This document shows, piece after piece, positions 17,465 through 26,878 of a stretch of DNA of 64,000 nt. The translations under genes were made by a program, and so were the position numbers. This DNA comes from Zeaxanthinibacter enoshimensis (GTDB taxonomy: Bacteria > Bacteroidota > Bacteroidia > Flavobacteriales > Flavobacteriaceae): contig NZ_SNYI01000001.1 of assembly GCF_004362865.1 (NCBI RefSeq), positions 372,001 to 436,000 on the forward strand, read 5' to 3'. Below the pieces are notes generated by a model. The model ran no database searches, had not been told where the DNA came from, and saw nothing but the letters and a program-made list of their open reading frames with translations. Positions within the stretch are counted from its first letter, which is position 1. Each line of letters starts with the position of its first letter.

Positions 17465-19941
17465 TGGCGATCAGTAAAACAAAACAGGATAAGGAGCTGT
17501 ATACGATTGCGGAAAACTGGTTCCGGCAGCAGCAATGGAAACCTTTTCCTTTCCAGACCAAGGCATGGAAAGCTTTCCTTGAAGGCAAACACGGATTACT
17601 GAATGCTCCCACGGGGAGCGGTAAGACCTATGCATTGTGGTTCCCTATCGTATTACAATATCTTAAAGACAATCCCGATTACCAGAAAAAACATCCAAAA
17701 GGTTTAAAAGCGGTCTGGATCACTCCGCTACGGGCACTCTCCCTGGAGATCAAACAGTCTGCCGAACGGGTGATCAGGGATTTGGGCACACCACTGACCG
17801 TTGGTATCCGGAGCGGGGATACCTCTGTAAAAGAAAGGGCGAGACAGAAAAAAGACATGCCCGACCTGCTTATTACCACCCCGGAAAGCCTGCAGTTATT
17901 GCTGGCCTCCAAAGGCTACGACAAACAATTCCGGAATTGTTCAGCCATAGTGGTAGATGAATGGCACGAACTGCTGGGAACCAAGAGAGGGGTGCAGATT
18001 GAGCTTGGTCTTTCCCGCCTGAAAACAGTCGCTCCCCGACTCCGGATCTGGGGTATATCCGCCACTATCGGCAACCTGGAACAGGCAAGGGAAGTACTGC
18101 TGGGACCCGGTTCCGAAGCCCTTATGAATTCCGTGCTTATACGCGCAAATATTCCAAAGAAAATCCGCGTACAGAGTATCATTCCCGAGAAGATGGATAA
18201 TTTCCCCTGGCGTGGTCACCTGGGTTTACATCTTATGGAAGATGTTATGCCGATCATAGATCGCAGCCGGACTACCCTGCTGTTCACTAATACCCGGGGA
18301 CAATGCGAGATCTGGTACCAGAGACTGCTGGAGAAACACCCGGAGCTGGCCGGCCTGATGGCTATGCACCATGGCAGTATAGGCAAAGAAACCCGGATCT
18401 GGGTGGAAGAAGCCATAAGGGATGAACGCCTTAAAGCGGTGGTCTGCACCTCCAGCCTGGATCTCGGGGTTGATTTTGCCCCGGTTGAAACAGTGGTACA
18501 AATCGGGGGGCCTAAGGGAGTGGCCCGTTTTATGCAGCGGGCCGGAAGAAGCGGCCACAGGCCCGGTCAGGAAAGTGTGATCTATTTCCTTCCTACACAT
18601 GCACTTGAACTTGTAGAAGCTTCTGCCCTGAAAGCCGCCGTGGCAACTCAAACGGTTGAAGACAGGCTGCCTTTCCTGTACAGCTTTGATGTCTTACTGC
18701 AGTACCTGACTACCCTGGCCGTATCCGACGGGTTTAAGCCGGCCGAGATCTTTCCCGAAGTCCGGAGTACCTTTTGTTTCCAGGACCTGCCCGAGGAACA
18801 GTGGCAATGGCTGCTGAATTTCCTGGTAATGGGTAGCCAGAGCCTGCAATCATACGATGAATACAAAAAGGTAGAAGTAGAAGACGGGGTCTTTAAAGTG
18901 ACCAACCGGGGGGTTGCTATGCGCCACCGCCTGCAGATCGGAACCATTGTCGGGGATGCCCAGATCTCTGTAAAATACCAGAAAGGCGGATACATCGGTA
19001 CCATTGAAGAATCTTTTATCTCCAAACTGACGCCCGGCGATGTCTTTACCTTCGCCGGAAGGACGCTCGAATTTATCCGGGTCAAGGAAATGCAGGCCAT
19101 GGTTCGGAATTCAAAAGCCAAGTCCACTAAAACTCCCAGCTGGATGGGCGGCAGGCTTACCCTGACCTCCCAGATGTCCGAGTTGCTCCGGGAAGCACTT
19201 TATACGGCAGGGGAACCCGCCGGGCAGCAGTCAGAGGAGATCCGCGCCCTGGAATCTCTTTTCAAAAGACAGCGGAAAGAGAGTATTGTACCTAAGCCCA
19301 GTGAGTTCCTGATAGAAACCTTCAAGACCAGGGACGGCTACCACCATCTTTTCTATCCCTTTGAAGGCAGGTTTGTGCACGAAGCCATGGGGAGTTTACT
19401 GAGTTACAGGATCAGCTTGCTGAGTCCCATCACTTTTTCCCTGGCCTTTAACGACTATGGTTTTGAACTGCTTTCTGACCAGCCTGTAGACATGCAGCAA
19501 GTGCTGGACAATGATCTTTTCACCACAAAATATATGCATGAGGACCTGCAGAACAGCCTTAATTCTACCGAGATGGCAAGGAGGAAGTTCAGGGATATCG
19601 CGGTGATCAGTGGGATGGTATTTACCGGCTATCCCAATAAAGGGATTAAAATGAAACACCTGCAAAGTAATTCACAGCTGCTCTTTGATGTTTTCCGGGA
19701 TTACGAGCCCGACAACCTGCTGTTTCAACAGGCATTCAGGGAGACTTTTGAACACCAGCTGGAGGAGGGCAGGCTACGCATAGCCCTGGAGCGGATAGCA
19801 GGGCAACAGGTAGTGTGGAAAGCCTGCAAACAACCTACTCCACTCTCCTTCCCTATTATCACGGATGGGTTGCGGGAAAAATTATCGAGCGAAAAACTGG
19901 CCGACCGCATCCAGCGGATGATTGCTAAACTCCAGAAATGA
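17464..19941 (+). CDS. Ligase-associated DEXH-box helicase (Lhr-like)
   Basis: An 825-residue superfamily 2 helicase. Walker A is LNAPTGSGKTYALW, motif II is VVDEWHELLG (DEWH rather than DEAH), motif III is ISATIG and motif VI is QRAGRSGHRPGQ. A C-terminal Lhr-type extension of about 350 residues follows. Members unwind DNA 3' to 5' and are always near the ligase and exonuclease of this cluster. It is co-translated with the ligase. Length is normal for the ligase-associated group and much shorter than full-size Lhr. Confidence 0.95.
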   Translation: MAISKTKQDKELYTIAENWFRQQQWKPFPFQTKAWKAFLEGKHGLLNAPTGSGKTYALWFPIVLQYLKDNPDYQKKHPKGLKAVWITPLRALSLEIKQSAERVIRDLGTPLTVGIRSGDTSVKERARQKKDMPDLLITTPESLQLLLASKGYDKQFRNCSAIVVDEWHELLGTKRGVQIELGLSRLKTVAPRLRIWGISATIGNLEQAREVLLGPGSEALMNSVLIRANIPKKIRVQSIIPEKMDNFPWRGHLGLHLMEDVMPIIDRSRTTLLFTNTRGQCEIWYQRLLEKHPELAGLMAMHHGSIGKETRIWVEEAIRDERLKAVVCTSSLDLGVDFAPVETVVQIGGPKGVARFMQRAGRSGHRPGQESVIYFLPTHALELVEASALKAAVATQTVEDRLPFLYSFDVLLQYLTTLAVSDGFKPAEIFPEVRSTFCFQDLPEEQWQWLLNFLVMGSQSLQSYDEYKKVEVEDGVFKVTNRGVAMRHRLQIGTIVGDAQISVKYQKGGYIGTIEESFISKLTPGDVFTFAGRTLEFIRVKEMQAMVRNSKAKSTKTPSWMGGRLTLTSQMSELLREALYTAGEPAGQQSEEIRALESLFKRQRKESIVPKPSEFLIETFKTRDGYHHLFYPFEGRFVHEAMGSLLSYRISLLSPITFSLAFNDYGFELLSDQPVDMQQVLDNDLFTTKYMHEDLQNSLNSTEMARRKFRDIAVISGMVFTGYPNKGIKMKHLQSNSQLLFDVFRDYEPDNLLFQQAFRETFEHQLEEGRLRIALERIAGQQVVWKACKQPTPLSFPIITDGLREKLSSEKLADRIQRMIAKLQK

Positions 19942-19969
19942 CCTGGATAAAACCGTTCCCGGATTAGGG

Positions 19970-20000
19970 TTGCAGGGTTCCCCATTCTGCCATAATTTTG
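19970..20000 (+). promoter_or_regulatory. Promoter upstream of pdeM (TTG-N20-TAATTTTG)
   Basis: TTG at 19970-19972 and TAATTTTG at 19993-20000 match the Bacteroidota sigma-A consensus with a 20-bp spacer. The -7 box ends only 4 bp before the ATG, so the transcript may be nearly or fully leaderless. Confidence 0.65.
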
Positions 20001-20004
20001 CCGC

Positions 20005-20637
20005 ATGACCCGCCCCCTAAATATCCATCAGTCCAATTTTGAACTTCACCCCAGCGGTGCCCTTTACTGGAAAGAGCAATCGATGCTGCTTATCAGTGAC
20101 GTGCATCTTGGCAAAGTTTCGCACTTTCGCAAATATGGGGCCGCAGTACCACAAAAAGCAATTGCCGCTAATTTCCGGTTACTCGATTCCACCCTGCAAG
20201 ACTTCCTCCCAGGAACAGTTTGTTTCCTGGGCGATCTTTTCCATTCTCATCTGAATAGCGAATGGGAACTTTTCAGGGAATGGGTTTCACGTACCAGTGC
20301 AGAGATAATCCTGGTAGCGGGTAATCACGACATCATCTCCCCCTTGAAATATGAAGCCCTGGACATTAAGGTGGTCCCGGAACTGCTCATCGGTCAGTTT
20401 TTGCTGACCCATCACCCGGAAGAGCGGGAAGGATTTTTCAATTTTGCCGGCCACATCCACCCTGCTGTCAGAATTTGTGGTGAAGGCAGGCAATCCATGA
20501 GGTTACCCTGTTTCTTTAAAAGCCCTCGGCAGATGATCCTGCCCGCCTTTGGCACTTTCACCGGGATGCACACCCTGGAACAGAAAAATGATAACGAAGT
20601 ATTCGCGATTGCTGAGGATCAAGTCATAAAATTATGA
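20005..20637 (+). CDS. pdeM: Ligase-associated phosphodiesterase/endonuclease PdeM
   Basis: A 210-residue calcineurin-like metallophosphoesterase. The five metal motifs are MLLISDVHLGKVSHFR, FLGDLFHSHLNSEW, VAGNHDI, LLTHHPE and FAGHIHP. PdeM is the fourth member of the ligase-exonuclease-helicase cluster and is reported as a phosphodiesterase acting on DNA. It is 63 bp after the helicase gene and appears to have its own promoter. Start ATG 20005 is the only one that keeps the N-terminal strand. Confidence 0.93.
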   Translation: MTRPLNIHQSNFELHPSGALYWKEQSMLLISDVHLGKVSHFRKYGAAVPQKAIAANFRLLDSTLQDFLPGTVCFLGDLFHSHLNSEWELFREWVSRTSAEIILVAGNHDIISPLKYEALDIKVVPELLIGQFLLTHHPEEREGFFNFAGHIHPAVRICGEGRQSMRLPCFFKSPRQMILPAFGTFTGMHTLEQKNDNEVFAIAEDQVIKL

Positions 20638-20646
20638 TATAGGGCT

Positions 20647-20676
20647 TTGGAAGCCCTTGCCTAGCAGTTATATTTG
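20647..20676 (+). promoter_or_regulatory. Promoter upstream of mfd (TTG-N19-TATATTTG)
   Basis: TTG at 20647-20649, spacer of 19 bp and TATATTTG at 20669-20676. The last three bases of the -7 box are also the most upstream possible start codon of mfd, which argues for a start further down. Confidence 0.7.
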
Positions 20677-20691
20677 CACAAATTTTCTCCG

Positions 20692-23600
20692 TTGACCCAA
20701 TCAAGTATCAAGGAATTATACCGCCAGTCGCCCGAAGTCGGGATGCTGAAGGATGCTATTGGCCTTCCGCCACACCCCATAAGGGTCAAGGGATTAACCG
20801 GGTCTTCTTTATCTTTCCTTACAGCCGCACTTTACAAAGAGAGCGACCTCCCATTCCTGCTGATCTTTAACGATAAGGAGGAAGCGGCTTACCACCTGAA
20901 CGACCTTGAACTCATGGTAGGGAAGAACGAGGTATTATTCTACCCCGGCAGCTACAGGAGACCTTACCAGATCGAAGAAACAGACAACGCCAACGTTCTG
21001 CTGAGAGCTGAGGTCCTTAACCGCATCAATTCCCGGAAGAAACCGGCGATCATAGTCTCCTACCCGGATGCGTTGTTCGAAAAAGTGGTCACGAGGAAAG
21101 AACTGGACAAGAATACCCTTAAAATAAAAATAGGAGACCAGCTGTCGCTGGATTTCCTGAACGAGGTCCTTTTTGAATACCATTTTCAGCGGGTGGACTT
21201 TGTATCGGGACCCGGTGAATTCTCTGTAAGGGGAGGGATTGTAGATGTCTTCTCTTTTTCCCATGACGAGCCCTACCGTATAGAATTCTTTGGGGACGAA
21301 GTAGACAGCATACGGACCTTTGATGTTGCGACACAACTCTCCACGGAACCCGCAAAGAAGATCACCATAATTCCCAATGTTGAACATAAACAACTCACAG
21401 AATCACGGGTAAGCTTCCTGAAGTATATATCGGATAAGACCGTGATCATGATCCAGAGGCCCCAGGCCGTATTTGAACGGATTGATGATTTCTACAAGAA
21501 AGCAGAAGCATCGTTCCGGGAACAGCAGGGGGAAGTACGTCGACTATCGCCGGCGGAATTATTCCTGGATTCGCAATTGCTCAAAAAAGAACTAAGGGAA
21601 TTTAAACACCTGCAGTTCGGGGATGCCACCCCGGGAGAGACTAAAAGTATGAAGGCCGAATGGGAAGAACTGGGCCAGGAAATGACCGAGGTTGAATTCC
21701 GGACCAAACCCCAGCCATCGTTCAATAAGAAATTTGACCTCCTCATTGCTAACCTCAACGAGAATGATGAGAAAGGTTACCAGAACTACATCTGTTGTGC
21801 TTCAGAACAGCAGGCCAAACGCCTTCACGATATTTTTGAAGAAGTAGACGGGCACGTGCATTACCAGACCCTCGTATTCCCGATATACCAGGGTTTTGTT
21901 GACGATGAGCTTAAAGTAGCCTGTTACACCGATCACCAGATCTTTGAACGTTACCACAAATTCCACCTGAAGAACGGCTATGCCAAGAAACAGGCCATAA
22001 CGCTGCAGGAACTGAACAAATTAGAGATTGGGGATTACGTTACCCACATCGACCACGGGATAGGAGTATTTGGTGGCCTGCAGAAAATACAGGTAGAGGG
22101 AAAAATGCAGGAGGCGATCAAACTGCAGTACAGTGACCGAGATATCCTCTACGTCAGCATACATTCGCTACACAAGATCTCTAAGTATAACGGCAAGGAC
22201 GGAACAAGCCCCAAGATCTATAAGCTGGGATCTGCAGCCTGGAAGAACCTGAAACAAAAGACTAAGTCCAGGGTAAAGAAGATCGCTTTCGATCTTATCC
22301 AGGTATATGCCAAACGCCGCCTGGAAAAGGGTTACCAGTACCACCCGGACAGTTACCTGCAGCACGAACTAGAGGCTTCCTTCATATACGAAGACACCCC
22401 CGACCAGAGCAAAGCTACCGACGACATTAAGAGCGATATGGAGAGCGAACGACCTATGGACCGACTCGTATGCGGGGACGTAGGATTCGGTAAAACGGAG
22501 GTAGCGATCCGCGCCGCTTTTAAAGCCGTTGACAACGGGAAACAAGTAGCTGTACTTGTACCCACTACCATCCTGGCATTCCAGCATCACCGTACATTCG
22601 CGGAACGCCTGAAAGAGATGCCGGTGACCGTGGATTACCTGAACCGCTTCCGGACGGCAAAAGAGAAGAAAGATGTTCTTGAACGCCTGAAAGAAGGCAA
22701 AGTAGATATTGTAATAGGTACGCACCAGCTGGTGAACAAGCAGGTGAAATTCAAGGACCTGGGACTACTGATCGTGGACGAGGAACAGAAGTTCGGGGTA
22801 TCCGTCAAAGATAAACTGAAATCGATAAAGGAAAATGTAGATGTACTGACGCTGACGGCCACCCCTATTCCAAGGACCCTCCAGTTCAGCCTTATGGCCG
22901 CCCGGGATCTGTCAGTGATCAATACCCCCCCTCCTAACCGCTACCCCATAGAGAGCCAGGTGATCGGATTTAACGAAGAAACCATCAGGGATGCTATCAG
23001 TTACGAGATTGAAAGAGGCGGGCAGGTATATTTTATCCATAACCGGATAGAGAACATCAAGGAAGTAGCAGGAATGATACAGCGACTGGTTCCGCATGCC
23101 AAGGTCGGTGTGGGCCACGGGCAGATGGAAGGTAAGAAACTGGAAACCCTGATGCTGGCTTTTATGAATGGTGAATTTGATGTACTGGTTTCTACTACCA
23201 TTGTGGAAAGCGGGCTTGATGTCACCAATGCCAACACCATTTTTATTAACAATGCCAACAATTTCGGACTGAGCGACCTGCACCAAATGCGGGGTCGTGT
23301 AGGTCGTAGCAATAAAAAAGCATTCTGCTATTTTATAACCCCACCCTACGAGGCTATGACCTCTGAAGCCAGGAAACGTATACAGGCCCTGGAACAGTTC
23401 ACCGAACTGGGCAGCGGGTTCAATATCGCCATGAAAGACCTCGAGATACGCGGTGCCGGTGATCTGCTGGGAGGAGAACAGAGTGGATTTATCAATGATA
23501 TCGGGTTTGAGACTTACCAGAAGATCCTGGCCGAAGCTATCGACGAGCTCAAGGAAAATGAGTTCAAGGATCTGTACGAAGAAGTGGAAGGTCCTAAGCG

Positions 23601-24096
23601 CGATTATGTCAAAGACGTACAGATCGATACAGATTTTGAATTGCTGTTCCCCGACGATTATGTAAACAGTACCACCGAACGTCTGAACCTGTATACCCAG
23701 TTAAATAATATAGAAGACGAATCTTCGCTGGCCGAATTTGAACAGCAACTTGTCGACCGGTTTGGAGAAATCCCTGCCCAGGTAGACGACCTGTTGAACT
23801 CGGTCAGGATCAAATGGATCGCCAAGGAGATCGGATTGGAAAAGGTAGTGATGAAAAAGTCAAAACTGATCGGTTACTTCATCGCGGACCAGCAATCGGG
23901 CTTTTACCAATCTGACAGGTTTACAAGTGTACTGCAGTTTGTACAATCCCATTCCCAGCAATGCAAGATCAAGGAAAAAGAAACCCGGAAAGGACTGCGG
24001 CTGTTGCTGGTCTTTGACAAGGTTCCCACCATCTCAAAGGCCCTGCAGGCTATCAGGCCATTAGAGGCCAGTGCAATGGCAAGCACTGCCGGTTAG
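20692..24096 (+). CDS. mfd: Transcription-repair coupling factor Mfd
   Basis: A protein of about 1134 residues that removes stalled RNA polymerase and recruits UvrA. The UvrB-homology region is followed by the RNA-polymerase-interacting domain (GDYVTHIDHGIGVFGG). The RecG-like motor has Walker A CGDVGFGKTEVAIRAAF, DEEQ motif LIVDEEQKFGV, motif III LTATPIPRTL and motif VI QMRGRVGRSNKKA. The C-terminal TRCF domain closes it. No ATG fits the N-terminus. I choose TTG 20692 because the earlier TTG 20674 lies inside the promoter. Its stop overlaps the convergent ACT-like gene. Confidence 0.95.
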   Translation: MTQSSIKELYRQSPEVGMLKDAIGLPPHPIRVKGLTGSSLSFLTAALYKESDLPFLLIFNDKEEAAYHLNDLELMVGKNEVLFYPGSYRRPYQIEETDNANVLLRAEVLNRINSRKKPAIIVSYPDALFEKVVTRKELDKNTLKIKIGDQLSLDFLNEVLFEYHFQRVDFVSGPGEFSVRGGIVDVFSFSHDEPYRIEFFGDEVDSIRTFDVATQLSTEPAKKITIIPNVEHKQLTESRVSFLKYISDKTVIMIQRPQAVFERIDDFYKKAEASFREQQGEVRRLSPAELFLDSQLLKKELREFKHLQFGDATPGETKSMKAEWEELGQEMTEVEFRTKPQPSFNKKFDLLIANLNENDEKGYQNYICCASEQQAKRLHDIFEEVDGHVHYQTLVFPIYQGFVDDELKVACYTDHQIFERYHKFHLKNGYAKKQAITLQELNKLEIGDYVTHIDHGIGVFGGLQKIQVEGKMQEAIKLQYSDRDILYVSIHSLHKISKYNGKDGTSPKIYKLGSAAWKNLKQKTKSRVKKIAFDLIQVYAKRRLEKGYQYHPDSYLQHELEASFIYEDTPDQSKATDDIKSDMESERPMDRLVCGDVGFGKTEVAIRAAFKAVDNGKQVAVLVPTTILAFQHHRTFAERLKEMPVTVDYLNRFRTAKEKKDVLERLKEGKVDIVIGTHQLVNKQVKFKDLGLLIVDEEQKFGVSVKDKLKSIKENVDVLTLTATPIPRTLQFSLMAARDLSVINTPPPNRYPIESQVIGFNEETIRDAISYEIERGGQVYFIHNRIENIKEVAGMIQRLVPHAKVGVGHGQMEGKKLETLMLAFMNGEFDVLVSTTIVESGLDVTNANTIFINNANNFGLSDLHQMRGRVGRSNKKAFCYFITPPYEAMTSEARKRIQALEQFTELGSGFNIAMKDLEIRGAGDLLGGEQSGFINDIGFETYQKILAEAIDELKENEFKDLYEEVEGPKRDYVKDVQIDTDFELLFPDDYVNSTTERLNLYTQLNNIEDESSLAEFEQQLVDRFGEIPAQVDDLLNSVRIKWIAKEIGLEKVVMKKSKLIGYFIADQQSGFYQSDRFTSVLQFVQSHSQQCKIKEKETRKGLRLLLVFDKVPTISKALQAIRPLEASAMASTAG

Positions 24097-24752
24097 AGCA
24101 TTTTCAGATCCTTTATCGTTTTAAAGGCTACATCAACCTGGTCGTCATTTACCAGGATGGTGAATTCGTTGGTGGTGGAGATCACTTCATAGAGGACGAT
24201 CCCTTCCCAGGCAAGTCGCTGGAAAATAAAATAGTAGATCCCCGGCACCTGGGTATTTTCTGCAGGCAGTTTTACCGTGATAGAGGAGAGGTTCTCAGAT
24301 TTCTGTGTGCACTTCTCGTTCTTGAATAATTGTTCCACTGTATCGTCCAGCGTATTGCTGACCACTATATTCAGTTCGTTTACCCCCCTGGAAGAGGTAT
24401 AGAATACATCTTTATTCCTGTTAACCGTTTCGAGTAGCTCGGTTTGATTCTCCAGGATACTATCCGACACCAGGAAAGTAAAATCTGTCAGGGAAGAACG
24501 GACGGTTATCTCCCCGATCTCCTTGAGCACTTTGATGATCCTGTGGGTGGCCCGGAATTCCATATCCCCGGAGAGGCGTTTCAGCGCCATTACGATCGCC
24601 CCATTCCGAACTTCCTTGCCTAGCTCCTCCTCGATCTCGGGTTTCACGATCCTGGATAGCGATGTCAGATTAATGATTCCCTGGGCGAGGGCACTCTGGA
24701 GGAAAGGCTTTTTCTTGATATACTGCTCTACGACAGATGAAATGGTTTTCAT
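24093..24752 (-). CDS. ACT-like domain protein related to aspartokinase regulatory regions
   Basis: A 219-residue protein. Residues 1-75 are a helical region with KEVRNGAIVMALKRL, resembling a winged-helix segment. Residues 80-219 contain two ACT-like repeats (VNELNIVVSNTLDDTVEQLF and LYEVISTTNEFTILVNDDQVDVAFKTIKDL). Similar Bacteroidota proteins are annotated as ACT-domain proteins or loosely as aspartate kinases, although no kinase domain exists. It is probably a ligand-sensing regulator. The stop TAA shares two bases with the mfd stop. Start ATG 24752 or 24758. A clear promoter lies upstream. Confidence 0.65.
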   Translation of the reverse strand: MKTISSVVEQYIKKKPFLQSALAQGIINLTSLSRIVKPEIEEELGKEVRNGAIVMALKRLSGDMEFRATHRIIKVLKEIGEITVRSSLTDFTFLVSDSILENQTELLETVNRNKDVFYTSSRGVNELNIVVSNTLDDTVEQLFKNEKCTQKSENLSSITVKLPAENTQVPGIYYFIFQRLAWEGIVLYEVISTTNEFTILVNDDQVDVAFKTIKDLKML

Positions 24753-24771
24753 GGGCATATTAGTAAAAAGC

Positions 24772-24802
24772 CAAAAATAACTTTTTGTTATAAATAAAAC
24801 AA
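24772..24802 (-). promoter_or_regulatory. Promoter of the ACT-like gene (TTG-N20-TATTTTTG)
   Basis: On the minus strand TTG (24802-24800) is 20 bp before TATTTTTG (24779-24772). The start codon is about 20 bp further on. Confidence 0.7.
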
Positions 24803-24806
24803 ATAT

Positions 24807-25169
24807 TTAAAAATGATAAAAAGCGTCCTCGAGGTGCTGCATTTCTGTTTTGCCTGATTTTTCCAGATAGGTAATGATATCAAAACGAGTCTCCAGGTCC
24901 AGTTCGTTTTGCTGTATATAATGGTCTGCGGCCATGACCATCAATTTTATCTTTTTAGAGGTTACCGTGGCAACTGTTTCCCTGAAATAATCAGAACTCC
25001 GGAATTTTACCTCCACTACGGCAAGCACCCCCGCTTTCCTTGCGATGATATCGATCTCCGCCCTCTTGTAGTAATTGTTGGTTTCCAGGATGGTATACCC
25101 TTTTTTTTCCAGGTACGTCACCGCCCTGGCTTCTGCACGCTTCCCTATTTCCCTGTTTTGCTGTCTCAA
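24807..25169 (-). CDS. YraN/UPF0102 family endonuclease-fold protein
   Basis: About 120 residues with the YraN core: REIGKRAEARAVTYLEKKGYTIL, NNYYKRAEIDIIARK and VLAVVEVKFRSS. The Asp and ExK arrangement is that of restriction-endonuclease-like (Holliday junction resolvase-like) folds. The cellular role is not established. No ATG exists in frame. TTG 25169 gives the family-like N-terminus LRQQNREIGKRAE, and TTG 25214 is an alternative. It is divergent from the DUF1800 gene. Confidence 0.85.
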   Translation of the reverse strand: MRQQNREIGKRAEARAVTYLEKKGYTILETNNYYKRAEIDIIARKAGVLAVVEVKFRSSDYFRETVATVTSKKIKLMVMAADHYIQQNELDLETRFDIITYLEKSGKTEMQHLEDAFYHF

Positions 25170-25335
25170 AATTGTTAAAACGATAAAAACCTTGGCAGTT
25201 CGTCGAAAAAACAAGCATTTAATCGACTCATTATATACTAAGATGGTACTTTCGTTCGCTCTATACCATAAGATACGCGTATTGCCTTAAAAACTCAATA
25301 CTCAACGCATTAAGAATTCATTCCATCCTAAACAC

Positions 25336-26871
25336 ATGAAGATTCTTAAAGCCCGAGATTCTATGGAGTACTTTATTAATTGTAATACTGCGACCTTAGC
25401 CCCCTACACAACGCCCCTGGATGCGACCCGGGCGGCACACCTGTACCGAAGGCTTGGTTTCAGTGCCTCAAAACAAACAATAGACCAGGCGACGGGGCAG
25501 AATGCCGCCGGCCTGGTAGACAACCTTATAGCTGAAGCCCTAGCAATGCCTCCCCTGGCGGCACCCACCTGGGCCAACTGGAACCGTGACAATTATCCTG
25601 CAGACGATGATGCGGCCGGGCAGCTGGTCCGCACACAACGTGAGGAATGGGCGGTAAGCTATACCCGCGCCTTACTGGACAACAACCTCCGGGATCGTCT
25701 CAGTTTTTTCTGGAGCAATCATTTTGTTACCGAGATAGATATTTACGAGTGTAATTCTTTTCTCTATGAATATGTGAACTGTCTTCAACGCAATGCCATT
25801 GGTAACTTTAAAACCTTTGTCAGCGAGATAGGGCTTACCAGTGCCATGCTGTACTACCTGGATGGTGTGTACAATAATGGCAATAACCCCAACGAGAACT
25901 ATGCACGTGAACTCTACGAGCTTTTCACCCTGGGCGAAGGAAACGGGTACACGGAGCAGGATATAGTAGAAACTGCCCGGGCACTGACCGGCTATGTGGA
26001 ACGTGGCGAGGTTGGATGCACCGCGGTTACCTTTAATTCTGCCCGGTTTGATGCCGGCACAAAAACCATCCTCGGCAGGACAGGTAGTTGGGGATATGAC
26101 GATGTGATCGATATCCTGTTTGATGAAAGGTCCCAGCAAATTGCTGATTTTATCTGCAAAAAACTTTACGAATTCTTTGTCCACCCTGACAGTGCTGATG
26201 ACGCAGGAAATGCACAATCCATTATCTCGGGCATGGCTTCCACATTTTTGGCCAACAACTTTGAGCTTGCACCCGTTCTTTCTGAACTCTTTAAAAGTCA
26301 GCATTTCTTTGACGAGGAAGCCCTGGGTGTCATCATCAAAAGTCCCTTTGACATTTACCTCAACATGCTGAACGAGACCGGCTTCTCTTATGACGACAGC
26401 GTCCTGGTTAACGTAGTAGATGCCAGCAGACTCCTGGGGCAATCCCTGTTTGACCCTAGGGACGTAGCCGGGTGGCAGCGGGATCGCAGCTGGATCAACA
26501 CCAATTTCCTGATCGGCCGATGGCTTACCGTAGAAGTATTCCTGCAGGCAGCTTTCCAGGCCGACGCTGAACAGTTCCGAGCCTATGCCGTTGCTGCAGT
26601 GGGAAGTGCCGAGAGTAATACCAGCAATCCGCAAATTGTAGTTCAGGCCATTGTGGATCACCTGCTCCCAAAAGGACTTCTCACGACACAGGATTTTGAA
26701 AACGCCCTGTCCGTTTTTAAGATCGAAGACGTTCCCGAGAATTACTACGGGCCTGACTATATTCCGGGCGGACTAGGGCTGTGGATGTTATCGATCAGCC
26801 CGGAAGTCCCTCAACAGGTATTTCTTCTCCTGATGCATATCTCCAGACAACCCGAATTTCAACTTAAATAA
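25336..26871 (+). CDS. DUF1800 domain protein
   Basis: A 511-residue protein with DUF1800 hallmarks: AAHLYRRLGFSAS, FFWSNHFVTEIDIY, NENYARELYELFTLGEG, TARALTGY, SPFDIYLNML and NTNFLIGRW. The family is of unknown function and is nearly always paired with a DUF1501 gene, as here 7 bp downstream. No typical signal peptide is seen at this start (MKILKARDSMEYF); a second ATG is at 25363. The pair is thought to act in or beyond the periplasm. The upstream intergenic space (25215-25335) shows no confident promoter. Confidence 0.9.
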   Translation: MKILKARDSMEYFINCNTATLAPYTTPLDATRAAHLYRRLGFSASKQTIDQATGQNAAGLVDNLIAEALAMPPLAAPTWANWNRDNYPADDDAAGQLVRTQREEWAVSYTRALLDNNLRDRLSFFWSNHFVTEIDIYECNSFLYEYVNCLQRNAIGNFKTFVSEIGLTSAMLYYLDGVYNNGNNPNENYARELYELFTLGEGNGYTEQDIVETARALTGYVERGEVGCTAVTFNSARFDAGTKTILGRTGSWGYDDVIDILFDERSQQIADFICKKLYEFFVHPDSADDAGNAQSIISGMASTFLANNFELAPVLSELFKSQHFFDEEALGVIIKSPFDIYLNMLNETGFSYDDSVLVNVVDASRLLGQSLFDPRDVAGWQRDRSWINTNFLIGRWLTVEVFLQAAFQADAEQFRAYAVAAVGSAESNTSNPQIVVQAIVDHLLPKGLLTTQDFENALSVFKIEDVPENYYGPDYIPGGLGLWMLSISPEVPQQVFLLLMHISRQPEFQLK

Positions 26872-26878
26872 GCCTGCC

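Noticed and set aside
25672-26661. Long minus-strand frame of 329 codons
   Set aside because: It lies wholly antisense to the strongly conserved DUF1800 gene, has no recognisable motif and is a composition effect.
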